A stretch of DNA of 64,000 bases from the NCBI GenBank assembly GCA_963712305.1, contig CAVQHI010000002.1, forward strand, positions 1,963,502-2,027,501, in the 5' to 3' direction. The notes below the pieces were generated by a model. The model searched no databases, was not told the origin of the DNA, and was given only the letters and a program-made list of their open reading frames with translations. Source of the DNA: DATFNI01 sp963712305 (GTDB lineage Bacteria > Bacteroidota > Rhodothermia > Balneolales > DATFMH01). Shown here one piece after another: positions 1-10,603 of this stretch (its first letter is position 1; every line of letters begins with the position of its first letter). A program made the translations under genes and the position numbers.

Positions 1-48
1 AAACAACCCCAGAATTGTCAGAATCCAACTGCTTGTTTGTTTTCCCAT
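1..48 (-). CDS. N-terminal fragment of a membrane or exported protein (runs off the window)
   Basis: Reading leftward from an ATG at 48-46 gives sixteen uninterrupted codons to the window edge: MGKQTSSWILTILGLF. A short polar start followed by a hydrophobic stretch suggests a membrane anchor or signal peptide. No function can be assigned from sixteen residues and there is no clear ribosome binding site. If real, it is transcribed away from the gene at 514. Confidence 0.4.
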   Translation of the reverse strand, partial: MGKQTSSWILTILGLF

Positions 49-49
49 G

Positions 50-513
50 ATGATACAGTTTGTTGGTTTTATAATGTCTGTTTTATACTAAAAATAACGG
101 TTTAAAGAGGGTTAGAGTTCAACCAACTAACAGTGAATGACATATTCTTATAAAAGAATAGTATTAATTCAGAAAGTTCGGAATGGAAGATGAGAATCAA
201 AGACTCAGAGCGGAATAATGTAAGGATCATTGAACAAGATATGGGCTACTGACGTTTGGTGACTTATCCCCCACTACGGTATTATTTATCTGCTAACTGT
301 TTATAAAATCAAGACTATTCGTATAAATATTAAAAAGATAACTGATTGATACATAAATGATAAGTGTGTATTTGCACATTGATTTAGTGTCGTCATTCCA
401 ATTTTTAGTACTCGAGATTATCTGTTTAGGGATTAACGGATAATCATGCGGGGGATAATTGAAATTATCATCTGTTATTCATCATAAAACCAATAAAAGA
501 ACATGGGGGTAAT
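50..513. other. Intergenic region with no recognised gene
   Basis: AT-rich spacer between the leftward fragment at the window edge and the rightward gene at 514. It should contain the promoters of both. I see several short GATAAT-like words around 415-475 (including GGATAATCAT at 438-447) but no convincing open reading frame, terminator or RNA. Confidence 0.5.
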
Positions 514-1641
514 ATGAAGTTTTCTACGATCTGCATAATCATGCTGTGTCTGGCAAAAACAGTATCGGCTCAGTTGTATTATGGAATAGATAAGACAGTG
601 GTAATCACATCGGCTGATGGTTATCAAAGTTCCAGTATTGATGCCAACTATCTCGATGGAATAACTGTGGACACCGTAAATAACTACATCTATTGGTCTC
701 AGCGGGATTTTAATAGTGTTATAAAACGGGCCAAACCGGACGGTTCGGACATGACGACCGTGATAGACGGAAACTTGAATTCTTTTCGAGGACTCGATAT
801 CGATTATAAAAACAAGAAATTGTATATAGCGGATGTTTCAAACGACGGGAAGATATTTCGCTCCGACCTGGATGGCTCAAACATTGAGACACTTGTTGCT
901 GGACAGCCAGATGGAGTGACAAATGGAGTGCTGGATGTCGCTGTAGATCCTGAAAACGGAAAGATGTACTGGATTAAATTTGGGGGAGTAATGAGAGCCG
1001 ATCTGGATGGATCAAATGTAGAGAAAATCGTTGACTTTGCAAGTTATATTCAACCACAATCTATTGATCTGGATGTTCGTGACGGATACGTGTACTGGGT
1101 TGATACGAGTCATAATGCCATCAAACGTATACCGCTCGATGGGGGTAATGACGAGTCAATTATAAATGATAGTAAAGCGGAATGGATCTCTGTGAATATG
1201 AAGGAGGAAAAAGTTTACTGGCTCGATCAGACATCGGATGGGAAAATATACAGGGCCGATTTAGATGGCAGCAATTCCGAAAAAATCCTTGATATCGGAT
1301 ATGGACGCGGCGGATTGTTTGCAGAGGACTTTAAAGCTACAGCCACACCCATCTCGAAAACAGTGAAGTCTGTTCCCGGAAAACTTAGACTCGATCCCAA
1401 CTATCCAAATCCATTCAATCCGACAACTACTATCCGTTACGTACTTCCGGAAGCTGGTTTTGTCTCGCTTGCTGTTTATGATATACTGGGGCACAAAGTA
1501 GCAGTACTTGCCGATGGCAGGCATGCCGCGGGAACATACAATGTCCATTTTGATGCCTCTCAACTCTCCAGCGGGGTATATTTTTACAGACTTCGTACGC
1601 CAAACAAAACAATGACACAAAAAATGATGCTGGTTAAATAA
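514..1641 (+). CDS. Secreted YWTD/LDLR-class-B-type beta-propeller protein with T9SS C-terminal sorting domain
   Basis: A 375-residue exported protein. Residues 1-19 form a Sec signal peptide ending in VSA-Q. The body carries about six repeats of the YWTD (LDL-receptor class B) type, visible as YIYWSQ, KLYIAD, KMYWIK, YVYWVD and KVYWLD, each followed by a basic-acidic DGS or DGG turn; this predicts a six-bladed propeller. The last ~85 residues begin LDPNYPNPFNPTTTIRY and end with VYFYRL and MMLVK, the C-terminal domain read by the type IX secretion system. It is therefore probably released or anchored at the cell surface. Ligand unknown; no catalytic motif is visible. A GGGGG stretch sits just before the ATG at 514. 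It is followed by a 190-bp gap. Confidence 0.85.
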   Translation: MKFSTICIIMLCLAKTVSAQLYYGIDKTVVITSADGYQSSSIDANYLDGITVDTVNNYIYWSQRDFNSVIKRAKPDGSDMTTVIDGNLNSFRGLDIDYKNKKLYIADVSNDGKIFRSDLDGSNIETLVAGQPDGVTNGVLDVAVDPENGKMYWIKFGGVMRADLDGSNVEKIVDFASYIQPQSIDLDVRDGYVYWVDTSHNAIKRIPLDGGNDESIINDSKAEWISVNMKEEKVYWLDQTSDGKIYRADLDGSNSEKILDIGYGRGGLFAEDFKATATPISKTVKSVPGKLRLDPNYPNPFNPTTTIRYVLPEAGFVSLAVYDILGHKVAVLADGRHAAGTYNVHFDASQLSSGVYFYRLRTPNKTMTQKMMLVK

Positions 1642-1832
1642 GCAACCATGTAGCTGCGGCGCATACAGAAGTGTGTCGCAGCTCCTGTTTTTAAAATGAC
1701 ATAGTTCATCGGAGTAGTAACAAAAATCAGTTTTTTTCGTACTATTCTTCATAGTCTGGAGAAGAAAATCAAAACCGCAGGTGTTGTGAACGAACATCTG
1801 CCATTTCGAACTGCTTAATCTTCCAGGGAGTT

Positions 1833-2905
1833 ATGAAGAGGTGTAATGTTATACTACCGGGGCTCCTGTTTATCTTCGGAATAATTCTGCCTGCCGCTGT
1901 TTATCCGTGTACGACTTTTGTGCTTCGCCAGGGTAATCATATTGTTTTTGGGCGCAATCTGGACTGGATTACCGGGTCCGGATTAATCATGACCAACCCG
2001 AGATATCTTCAAAAGACAGCGTTGATAGATGTTTCGCAGAATCCCATCACATGGACTTCCAAATACGGAAGCATCACATTTAACCAGGTTGGCCGTGACC
2101 TGCCGTATGGAGGTATGAATGAAGCCGGCCTGGTTGTCGAACACATGACACTAGACGAGACCGTTTATCCATCCGACGACAATCGGCATACAATAAGTGC
2201 CTGCCAGTGGATCCAGTACCAGCTTGATAATTATTCCACTGTTGAGGAGGTCATCAAAAGCGATACTTTGCTGCGAATTATCGATCCCGGTTCAAAAATT
2301 CATTTTCTGGTATGCGATAAAGCAGGTAACGTTGTATCCATCGAGTTCATAAATGGTAAGATGGTGTATCATACAGGCAAGGATCTTCCTGTGGAGGTTC
2401 TTGCCAACAGCAACTATGAGAACTCATCAATTGTTTTGAGAGCAATTGTGATACACAGGCTAATCGATCCCTGTATAATTTCTGTACAGCAGCTCATATG
2501 GTTAATCAATACCATTCCGAAAACCAGGATTCAATCGTCCGTAACGCCTTTCACATATTGAATGCGGTCAAGCAGGGATTGATGACAAAATGGAGCATCG
2601 TCTACGACGAAACCAATATGAAGATATACTTTAAAGTCTTTGAAACGCCGACTATCGTGGGAGACCAGAAGATCTTTCTGAAACCACCGGGAGATGTACC
2701 TGTAAATATTGTCAATTTTAGGAGTTTTGATTTTAACTGTTTCGATGTGCCCAAAGTACTTGATCTCGATATCGATCATTCCGGTATTGTAAATAAATAT
2801 TTCACTGATTATTCAACCAGAATAAACAGAGAGTTCATATCTAAAGCATTCACTTTTTTCAAAGAATGGGGTGCAAATATTCAGATTGGGAGAAGAGACA
2901 CTTGA
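1833..2905 (+). pseudogene. Linear amide C-N hydrolase (choloylglycine hydrolase/penicillin V acylase family), frameshifted
   Basis: Family members are secreted Ntn-hydrolases with an N-terminal catalytic Cys. The first part (from 1833) has a signal peptide followed by YPCTTFVL; the Cys after the signal is the expected nucleophile, and GRNLDW, YGGMNEAGL and SACQWIQYQLDN are typical family blocks. Homology then leaves this frame: upstream of 2498 the other frame reads NCDTQANRSLYNFCTAAHMV, the expected continuation, and runs to the stop at 2905. The break lies around 2430-2445 and is equivalent to one missing or two extra bases. Joined, the protein would be near the family's usual ~350 residues. 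Either the gene has recently died or there is a sequencing error; the rest of both halves looks intact. Confidence 0.75.
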
Positions 2906-3140
2906 TTACATGGCCAAATATCCTGGATCGTTTAGCTGTATTCCTAACTGAGGCCGAGTTTATTGAGATGTTAGAATTATATAACTCTAACATGAGGTCC
3001 TTTAATACGTCAAATTTGTTCAAATAAAGAGTGTCATTTCAAAAAATAGGCGTATTTAAATCAGCACTTTGTAACTAATTGTATGCTTTAGTCGTAATGA
3101 GGATAAGTTGATATAACAAGCTCATCTAAAGGACTACACA

Positions 3141-4199
3141 ATGAAACGTGTCGCCAGTTTAATTTCGCTCTTATCCGCCATCTTTTTGGTTTCAGTAGCA
3201 AACTATTCCTGCAGTAACGAAGGACAATCCAAAGACAGTTCAAAACAAGACTCTACCGCTGTGGTACCGATTGAAGTTAGTCTTGTTGAACGGGGCGATG
3301 TCTCAGCGAATTATGTCAGCACAGCAACCCTGGAGGCCGATCAGGAAGCTCAGGTTGTTTCGAAAGTAAACGGTGTTGTTGAAAAATTAAATGTGGAAGA
3401 GGGACAGAGGGTAAAAAGCGGCCAGCCCCTGGCTGTTCTTGACGATCGCCAATACCGGCTTGAACTGGATCAGGCGAAAGCTGAACTGGATAAACTTCAA
3501 AATGACTTCAAACGGAGCCAGGAACTCTACGATAAAAAGCTTATCAGTGTGGAAGCCTATGAGAACCTCAAGTTCCAGGTTGAATCACAGAAGGCCGCTT
3601 ATGAACTGGCAAGACTTAATCACGAATATACCACCATTCGTGCACCTATTGACGGGATCGTATCAAAAAGACTTATTAAGGTTGGTAACATGATCCGGGT
3701 CAATGATCCCGTGTTTACCGTTACAGATTTCGATCCGTTGCTTGCCATTGTCTATGTGCCGGAACACGAAATGCAGAAGATCCATCTGATGCAGCCGGTT
3801 GAGTTTGAAGCCGACGCCATTCCCACAAAATCGTTCCACGGCCATGTGGAGCGCATCAGTCCTGTTGTAGATTCTGAAACGGGTACATTCAAAGTCACGA
3901 TAGAAGTGAAAGATCCCAGCGGACAATTGAAACCGGGGATGTTCACCCGTATACGCATCGTCTATGATACCCGCCAGAATACTCTGCTTGTCCCGAAAGA
4001 GGCGATTATCAGTGAAGATGGAGTGAACAGTGTGTTCCTTATCAACAATCAAATGAGCTTCAAAAGGGAAGTCCTTACCGGTTATGCCAATGGATCCAGG
4101 ATTGAAATCGTCAGTGGCCTGAAAGACGGGGATTCCATAGTAACAATTGGACAAAGTAGTCTCAAAGACAGTTCACGCGTAGAGATTATCAGCCAGTAG
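3141..4199 (+). CDS. RND efflux periplasmic adaptor (membrane fusion) lipoprotein
   Basis: A 352-residue HlyD/AcrA-type adaptor that bridges an inner-membrane RND pump and an outer-membrane channel. The N-terminus is a lipoprotein signal with Cys24 in NYSC. The first lipoyl half-motif lies around residues 70-105 (VVSKVNGVVEKLNVEEGQRV), then a short alpha-hairpin (about 105-150), the second lipoyl half (YTTIRAPIDGIVSKR) and beta-barrel and membrane-proximal domains to the end (LKPGMFTRI). It is followed after 38 bp by the first of two permeases, so it is the adaptor for both. No outer-membrane TolC gene is adjacent. Confidence 0.92.
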   Translation: MKRVASLISLLSAIFLVSVANYSCSNEGQSKDSSKQDSTAVVPIEVSLVERGDVSANYVSTATLEADQEAQVVSKVNGVVEKLNVEEGQRVKSGQPLAVLDDRQYRLELDQAKAELDKLQNDFKRSQELYDKKLISVEAYENLKFQVESQKAAYELARLNHEYTTIRAPIDGIVSKRLIKVGNMIRVNDPVFTVTDFDPLLAIVYVPEHEMQKIHLMQPVEFEADAIPTKSFHGHVERISPVVDSETGTFKVTIEVKDPSGQLKPGMFTRIRIVYDTRQNTLLVPKEAIISEDGVNSVFLINNQMSFKREVLTGYANGSRIEIVSGLKDGDSIVTIGQSSLKDSSRVEIISQ

Positions 4200-4237
4200 T
4201 CTAATAAAAGTGGAGAAGTGGCCAGGAGGGGCTAACT

Positions 4238-7200
4238 ATGAAAATAATCGATGTATCGACGCGGCGCCGTGTTACCGTAGCAATGTTTACGATAGGCATC
4301 CTCCTGTTTGGTTTTGTGTCATTATCCCGCCTGAAAATCAATCTCCTTCCCGATCTTAGCTACCCTACATTAACGATACGTTCTGAACTGACTGGTGCAG
4401 CTCCTGCCGAAATTGAAAACCTGGTTACAAAACCTATTGAAGAAGCGTTGGGCGTTGTTAAAAATGTGAAGCAGGTGCGGAGCATCTCGCGGTCAGGCCA
4501 GTCAGACGTCATCCTCGAGTTTGCCTGGGGCACCAACATGGATTATGCGAGTCTCGATGTGCGGGAGAAACTCGATGCTATTCAGCTGCCGCTGGAATCC
4601 GAACGTCCTGTTATTCTCCGTTTCGATCCCACTCTTGATCCAGTCATGCGTTTTGCGTTCTTCAGGGATAGCAAGCCTGAAAAATCTAATATCACCACTG
4701 CTTCAACACAAGCGGATGATCTTAATGTTCAGAATGTTGAAACCCTCAAATTTCTTCGCACGCTCGGTGAAGAACAACTGAAGAAGGAGTTGGAGACGGC
4801 CGATGGTGTGGCTTCTGTTAAAGTCAGCGGTGGACTTGAAGAAGAGATACAGGTCCTTGTTGATGAACGGCGCCTGGCTCATCTCAATATCCCGATAGAT
4901 AAAGTCATTAGTGAATTGAGCGCCGAGAATGTAAATCTGTCGGGTGGGCGACTTGAAGAGGGAACATCTCAGTTTTTGGTCCGCACCATAAACCAGTTTA
5001 AGACGGTCAATGAAATAAACGACATCGTCATTGAAAACCGGAATAATAAACCGGTCTATATTCGTGACATAGCTGATGTCCGGCAGGGCTACAAAGAACG
5101 TGAAGCTATCACACGTTTTAATGGTAAAGAGGCTGTTGAACTTGCTGTTTATAAGGAAGGTGATGCCAATACTGTTGCAGTTGCTAGATATGTCGACAAG
5201 AAGCTGAAACGCATCAGGGAAGGGTTGCCGGAGGGAGTAAAACTTGTAAAGGTTTATGACCAGTCGACGTTCATCACACAGGCCGTCGATGATGTCGTAA
5301 ACGCCGCCGTCATTGGAGGTATTTTAGCCATCATCATCCTGTACCTTTTCTTACGCGACTTCTGGGCTACCCTCATCATCTCATTATCGATCCCGGTATC
5401 TGTCATCGCCACTTTCAACCTGATGTACGGTTACGACATCACGCTCAATATCATGTCGCTGGGAGGTATTGCGCTTGGCATTGGTCTGTTGGTTGATAAT
5501 TCGATTGTGGTGCTTGAAAATATATCGAGGCACCACAACATGGGGAAACCAATGCTTCAGGCTTCACGTGAAGGAGCAGGTGAAGTAGGCATGGCGGTTG
5601 TTGCTTCCACGCTGACAACCGTTGCTGTTTTCTTTCCACTTGTATTTGTTCAGGGGATCGCAGGGCAATTGTTTCGCGACCAGGCACTGACCGTTACGTT
5701 CTCATTGCTGGCATCGCTGTTGGTTGCGATAACATTGATCCCCATGTTGTCATCAATGCGTGAGAGAAAGAAAAGTCCTCTGCCACGGCCTATGCGCTCA
5801 ACTCCAAAGACGAAGATAGGCCGCGCTTTACGCAGCGTCAGGCTATTTTTGATCGAAACCATTCCAACACTCATCGTTCATTATGTCCTGTTGATTATCA
5901 AATTGATCAGTAAGGGTATCATGTTTCTCATCCGGCCTTTCGCAAATACGTTCTCAAGATCCTATCAATATGTAGAGGACAGGTACCCAAATGTTATCCG
6001 GTGGGCTCTCGATCACAGGGGAACGGTATTGTTTACGGCATTCCTGATATTTGTCGGAAGCCTGCTGCTGATTCCACGCATCGGTATTGAACTGATACCA
6101 TCCATGTCACAGGGAGAATTTATTGTTGAATTCCGCATGCCACCGGGCACTCCGCTTAACAAGACGGACGACGCCCTCAAATCCGTTCAACATGCTGCCG
6201 AGACCGTTGGGAAGGTCAATACGACATTCTCTGTCGCCGGTACCGGAAACCGTATGGATGCCAATCCTGAAGAAGGCGGAGAGAACTGGGGCGAGTTGAA
6301 TGTGAACCTGGTAGGAGGATCCGGCCGGGATGATGAAGAACAAACGATGGACCAACTGAGAAAACAGCTCCAGAGAATACCGGGCCTGCAGTATAAATTC
6401 TCCCGACCTGCTCTGTTTACATTCAAAACGCCGGTTGAGATAGAATTAAGCGGATACGACCTGGATCAGCTCAAGACGGTCAGTGGATCGATTCAGCAAA
6501 AGATGCAGAATTCACCGCGTTTTACCGATGTGAAATCGACCATGGAGAGAGGACATCCGGAGATCCAGATTCATTTCGATCGTGCGAAAGTGGCAGCTTT
6601 GGGATTAGCTGTTCATACGGTGGCTGATAATATCGTCCGTAAGATCAAGGGTGATGTCGCGACTAAATATTCATGGCATGAACGAAAGATTGATGTGCTT
6701 GTCCGTGCAAGGGAACAGGACCGGGCTTCAGCCGATGAGATCCGCCGATTGATTATTAATCCGGAAAGCGACAGGCCAGTGCCGCTTGAAGCTGTGGCCG
6801 ATGTGGTGGTCACAACGGGACCAAGTGAAATACGCAGAATAGCACAACAACGCGTGGCTGTGATCACTTCCAACCTGAGCTATGGCGATCTCGGTGCGGC
6901 TGCAATGGAAATCAATAACATGATCAAAAATACGGTCATCCCGAATAATGTCGAAGCGGCTATCGGCGGACAGAATGAAGAAATGGATGCTTCGTTCAAG
7001 TCACTGGTTTTTGCATTGTTGCTGGCCGTGTTTCTCGTGTATCTTGTCATGGCCTCACAGTTTGAGTCGATTATCCACCCGTTTGTGATTCTGTTTACCA
7101 TTCCACTTGCTCTTACAGGCGCTATCCTGGCATTATGGATTACCGGTGCAACCATCAGTGTCGTCGTATTTATTGGATTGATTCTGCTTGCCGGCATTGT

Positions 7201-7543
7201 CGTGAATAACGCCATCGTGCTCATCGACCTCATCAACCAGTTCCGCAAACAAGGAATGGAGAAGTTCGAAGCGATTGTCGAGGCCGGGCGTTCTCGTCTG
7301 CGCCCGATCCTGATGACAACGCTGACTACAACACTTGGTTTGCTTCCCCTGGCTCTTGGCATCGGCGAAGGGGCCGAGGTTCGTTCACCCATGGGTATCA
7401 CTGTCATTGGTGGTTTGACGGTGTCAACGTTACTAACGCTCGTGGTTATCCCGGTCATGTATTCGATCATGGACCGCAAAGTTTATGATTCAGAGGCTGC
7501 ACTAACGGTTATCGCTACAGATGATTCCGGAGAATCACAATGA
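4238..7543 (+). CDS. RND-family efflux permease (HAE1/AcrB-like), first of a tandem pair
   Basis: A 1101-residue inner-membrane pump of the resistance-nodulation-division superfamily, driven by proton influx. It has the duplicated layout: TM1, a large periplasmic porter domain, TM2-6, then the same again. TM4 carries GIGLLVDNSIVVLENI, with one acidic residue followed by Asn rather than the DD pair of AcrB. An extra hydrophobic insert lies between the halves (about residues 540-575). AGGAGGGG precedes the ATG at 4238. The stop overlaps the next start (ATGA at 7540-7543), so the two permeases are translationally coupled, as in heteromeric pumps of the MdtBC type. Substrate unknown. Confidence 0.92.
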   Translation: MKIIDVSTRRRVTVAMFTIGILLFGFVSLSRLKINLLPDLSYPTLTIRSELTGAAPAEIENLVTKPIEEALGVVKNVKQVRSISRSGQSDVILEFAWGTNMDYASLDVREKLDAIQLPLESERPVILRFDPTLDPVMRFAFFRDSKPEKSNITTASTQADDLNVQNVETLKFLRTLGEEQLKKELETADGVASVKVSGGLEEEIQVLVDERRLAHLNIPIDKVISELSAENVNLSGGRLEEGTSQFLVRTINQFKTVNEINDIVIENRNNKPVYIRDIADVRQGYKEREAITRFNGKEAVELAVYKEGDANTVAVARYVDKKLKRIREGLPEGVKLVKVYDQSTFITQAVDDVVNAAVIGGILAIIILYLFLRDFWATLIISLSIPVSVIATFNLMYGYDITLNIMSLGGIALGIGLLVDNSIVVLENISRHHNMGKPMLQASREGAGEVGMAVVASTLTTVAVFFPLVFVQGIAGQLFRDQALTVTFSLLASLLVAITLIPMLSSMRERKKSPLPRPMRSTPKTKIGRALRSVRLFLIETIPTLIVHYVLLIIKLISKGIMFLIRPFANTFSRSYQYVEDRYPNVIRWALDHRGTVLFTAFLIFVGSLLLIPRIGIELIPSMSQGEFIVEFRMPPGTPLNKTDDALKSVQHAAETVGKVNTTFSVAGTGNRMDANPEEGGENWGELNVNLVGGSGRDDEEQTMDQLRKQLQRIPGLQYKFSRPALFTFKTPVEIELSGYDLDQLKTVSGSIQQKMQNSPRFTDVKSTMERGHPEIQIHFDRAKVAALGLAVHTVADNIVRKIKGDVATKYSWHERKIDVLVRAREQDRASADEIRRLIINPESDRPVPLEAVADVVVTTGPSEIRRIAQQRVAVITSNLSYGDLGAAAMEINNMIKNTVIPNNVEAAIGGQNEEMDASFKSLVFALLLAVFLVYLVMASQFESIIHPFVILFTIPLALTGAILALWITGATISVVVFIGLILLAGIVVNNAIVLIDLINQFRKQGMEKFEAIVEAGRSRLRPILMTTLTTTLGLLPLALGIGEGAEVRSPMGITVIGGLTVSTLLTLVVIPVMYSIMDRKVYDSEAALTVIATDDSGESQ

Positions 7544-10500
7544 GCATCACCGAAAAAGCCATACAACGCCCGGTAACCAGCCTGATGATCTTCACTTGCT
7601 TCATCGTCATCGGACTGATCTCCAGCCGACTCGTTCCGATGGAGTTTTTTCCTGACATCAGCTTTCCGGGGATGTATGTGCAGATACCCTACCAGGGATC
7701 TACACCGGAGGAGATTGAGCGTCTCATAACAAGACCTGTGGAAGAAGCGCTGGCTACGCTAAGTGATATTGAGGTGATGAATTCAGATTCTCGTGAGAAT
7801 GAAGCCGGCATTTTTGTGCGATTTAAAATGGGATCGGACATCAACCTGAAGGCGATTGAGGGTCAGGAGAAGATAGACGGTGTTCAGAACCTTCTTCCGG
7901 CGGACCTGGAGCGAATCAACATATTTAAGTTCTCAGCTACTGACGAGCCGATTCTTAACCTGCGTATTTCCAGTGATCGTGATCTTTCCAATTCGTACGA
8001 TCTGCTGTACCGGAATGTAAAGCAGCGAATTGAACGCATCGACGGCGTATCCAAAGTGGATCTGTACGGAGTGGAGAAGAAACAGCTTCGTATAGAGATC
8101 AAACCCGACCGGCTCGTTAATCACAATGTTGATCTTGGCAAAGTTGTTCAGGATTTAAGCAGAAGTAACTTTTCAGTCACAGCAGGACAAATTAACGAAT
8201 CGGGTCATCGGTACCTGGTTCGATCCATGGGACAGTTGTCGAAACCGGATGAATACGGGAACTTGATTGTTGGATCTAATCATCTCCGCCTCAGTGATAT
8301 AGCTGACGTCACCTTCAAAAATCCTGATATCAATTATGGCCGTCATCTGGATCAGAAATATGCCATTGGTCTGGATGTTTTTAAGGAGTCCGGGGCCAAT
8401 ACTGTTGGGGTAAGCAGGGCTGTATTGAAAGAAGTGGAAGCGATCAAAGACAACCCGGCAATGAAAGGCATTAGAATCTATGAGATGGGTAACCAGGCTA
8501 CAGGAATTACCAGTTCTCTCAAAGAATTGCTTGAAGCCGGGATACTCGGGGGGATTTTTTCCATCATCGTTCTATTCTTCTTTCTCAGGAACATCCCGAC
8601 TACGCTGATTGTCGGTCTTGCCGTTCCATTTTCACTTATCGTGACGATGGCATGTCTGTACTTTTTCAACATGTCGCTCAATATCCTCACGATGATGGGA
8701 CTCATGCTGGCCGTGGGTATGCTGGTAGATAATGCGGTTGTTGTGACTGAAAACATTCACCGGCACCAGTTAATAAATACAGATCGCCGGGCCGCAACGA
8801 TCAAGGCCGTCAAAGAAGTCGCAATGGCCGTAACGGCAGGTACTATAACCACCATCATTGTTTTCCTGCCGAATATTGTCAGCCAGAGAGATATGTCGGC
8901 TGTTTATCTGAAACACGTCGCAGTGACCATATGCATCGCCCTGCTTGCTTCACTGCTTATTTCACTCACGATCATTCCGTTACTATATCTGAAGTATCAG
9001 CCCAGGCACAAGCGTAAAAAACCGACCATTATCGAAAAGGGGACTCTAATATATGTGAAAATACTTTCCTGGATTATCCATCATAAAGAGACAGCTATCT
9101 TGTCGATAGTACTTATCCTGGTAAGCGTGGTCATTCCGGGTAAAATCGTACAGATGGATATGTTCCCGCCAAGCGAAGGCCGGACGCTACGCCTTTTCTA
9201 CAACATCAGAGGACACTATGTGCTTGAGAAAGTTGAAGAGTCGGTAGATCGCATCGAAAAGTATCTGTATGCGCATAAAGAAGAATTCGAGATAAAGACG
9301 GTATATTCTTACTATGAAACAGGATACGCTATGTCAACGATCCTTCTGAAGGAAGATGACGAAGCGGAAAAGTCGGTCGATGAGATTAAAAAAGCGATAC
9401 GTGATAGTCTGCCTAAAATCAGTCTGGGAACGCCGACCTTCGAGTATCGCAACATGCGTGGTGGTGAGGCCATGCGTGTTCACCTGATCGGTGAATCAAG
9501 TGATGTTTTAACGGAATTGGCGAAGGAAGCTGTCCGTCGCATCAAAACCATGCCGGGTTTCATAGATGTTAGATCTGAAGCAGAATCCGGATCAGAGGAA
9601 GTCCAGCTACGCATTGATCGCGAACGCAGCAGAAACCTGGGATTGAATACTATGCAGGTGGCCAACATCGTGTCCAATGCTTTGCGCGGATACCCGCTTC
9701 GAAAAATCAGGACTCCGGAAGGTGAAAGGGATGTGATTCTCAGTTTCAAGGATACCGACCGGCAGACGATATCTGACCTGATGAATATGCCGATCTTCCT
9801 GCCGAACAAGGAACCTGTTAAACTGTCTACCATCGCACACTATGAGATCCGGCGAGGTCCACATTCCATTCACAGGGAGAACAGGCTGACATCATTGGCA
9901 GTTACGGCCAATCTGAATAAGATCACCATGAATGATGCACAGCAGAAGATCACAAAAGTCATGGACCAGATTGACTATCCAACCGGTTATGGCTGGAGTT
10001 TCGGAAGAAGCTTCAGGGATGAAGATCAGACCATGAATGAGATGATGTTGAACATCATTCTTGCGCTCATTCTCATTTACCTGGTGATGGCCTCTCTGTT
10101 CGAATCGATCCTGTATCCCACCAGTATCATCACATCCATTATATTCGCAATTGTCGGTGTTTATTGGTTTTTCATGATCACGGATACGACATTTTCATTT
10201 ATGGCAATGGTCGGCATCCTTATTTTGATGGGCATCGTTGTGAATAATGGAATCGTGCTTATCGATCATGTCAATTTGCTGCGAAGCCGGGGGCTGACCA
10301 GGAACCGTGCAATCATCCAGGCAGGCCGGGATCGAATGCGTCCAATCCTCATGACTGCAGGTACAACAGTTCTGGGTTTGATACCTTTATGCCTTGGAAC
10401 AACACAAGTTGGCGGTGACGGTCCACCATACTTCCCAATGGCAAGGGCAATCGTTGGCGGACTAACTTTCTCGACGGTCGTTACGATGCTGATCCTCCCA

Positions 10501-10569
10501 ACGATCTATATTCTGTTAGATGATTTGAGAAATTGGACGGTGAGGGTAATAAGGTTGGCAAAAGGGTAA
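7540..10569 (+). CDS. RND-family efflux permease, second of a tandem pair
   Basis: A 1009-residue paralogue of the preceding permease with the same two-fold RND layout; TM4 reads AVGMLVDNAVVVTENIHRH, again the DN variant. It lacks the extra hydrophobic insert of its neighbour. The four-base overlap with the upstream gene and the shared adaptor suggest a hetero-oligomeric pump; two independent homotrimers sharing an adaptor is the alternative. The operon ends at the hairpin terminator 35 bp downstream. Confidence 0.92.
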   Translation: MSITEKAIQRPVTSLMIFTCFIVIGLISSRLVPMEFFPDISFPGMYVQIPYQGSTPEEIERLITRPVEEALATLSDIEVMNSDSRENEAGIFVRFKMGSDINLKAIEGQEKIDGVQNLLPADLERINIFKFSATDEPILNLRISSDRDLSNSYDLLYRNVKQRIERIDGVSKVDLYGVEKKQLRIEIKPDRLVNHNVDLGKVVQDLSRSNFSVTAGQINESGHRYLVRSMGQLSKPDEYGNLIVGSNHLRLSDIADVTFKNPDINYGRHLDQKYAIGLDVFKESGANTVGVSRAVLKEVEAIKDNPAMKGIRIYEMGNQATGITSSLKELLEAGILGGIFSIIVLFFFLRNIPTTLIVGLAVPFSLIVTMACLYFFNMSLNILTMMGLMLAVGMLVDNAVVVTENIHRHQLINTDRRAATIKAVKEVAMAVTAGTITTIIVFLPNIVSQRDMSAVYLKHVAVTICIALLASLLISLTIIPLLYLKYQPRHKRKKPTIIEKGTLIYVKILSWIIHHKETAILSIVLILVSVVIPGKIVQMDMFPPSEGRTLRLFYNIRGHYVLEKVEESVDRIEKYLYAHKEEFEIKTVYSYYETGYAMSTILLKEDDEAEKSVDEIKKAIRDSLPKISLGTPTFEYRNMRGGEAMRVHLIGESSDVLTELAKEAVRRIKTMPGFIDVRSEAESGSEEVQLRIDRERSRNLGLNTMQVANIVSNALRGYPLRKIRTPEGERDVILSFKDTDRQTISDLMNMPIFLPNKEPVKLSTIAHYEIRRGPHSIHRENRLTSLAVTANLNKITMNDAQQKITKVMDQIDYPTGYGWSFGRSFRDEDQTMNEMMLNIILALILIYLVMASLFESILYPTSIITSIIFAIVGVYWFFMITDTTFSFMAMVGILILMGIVVNNGIVLIDHVNLLRSRGLTRNRAIIQAGRDRMRPILMTAGTTVLGLIPLCLGTTQVGGDGPPYFPMARAIVGGLTFSTVVTMLILPTIYILLDDLRNWTVRVIRLAKG

Positions 10570-10603
10570 GTAACAGGGCCGGTTGTTAGTTTTTCGTTTT
10601 AAA

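Noticed and set aside
438..447. Right end of another ATGACTATCC element (GGATAATCAT)
   Set aside because: No partner ATGACTATCC-like end was found within several hundred bases on either side; a ten-base match alone is weak in AT-rich DNA.
6880..7479. Long minus-strand reading frame inside the first RND permease
   Set aside because: It is fully antisense to a conserved gene and its product resembles no family; it is a codon-usage shadow.
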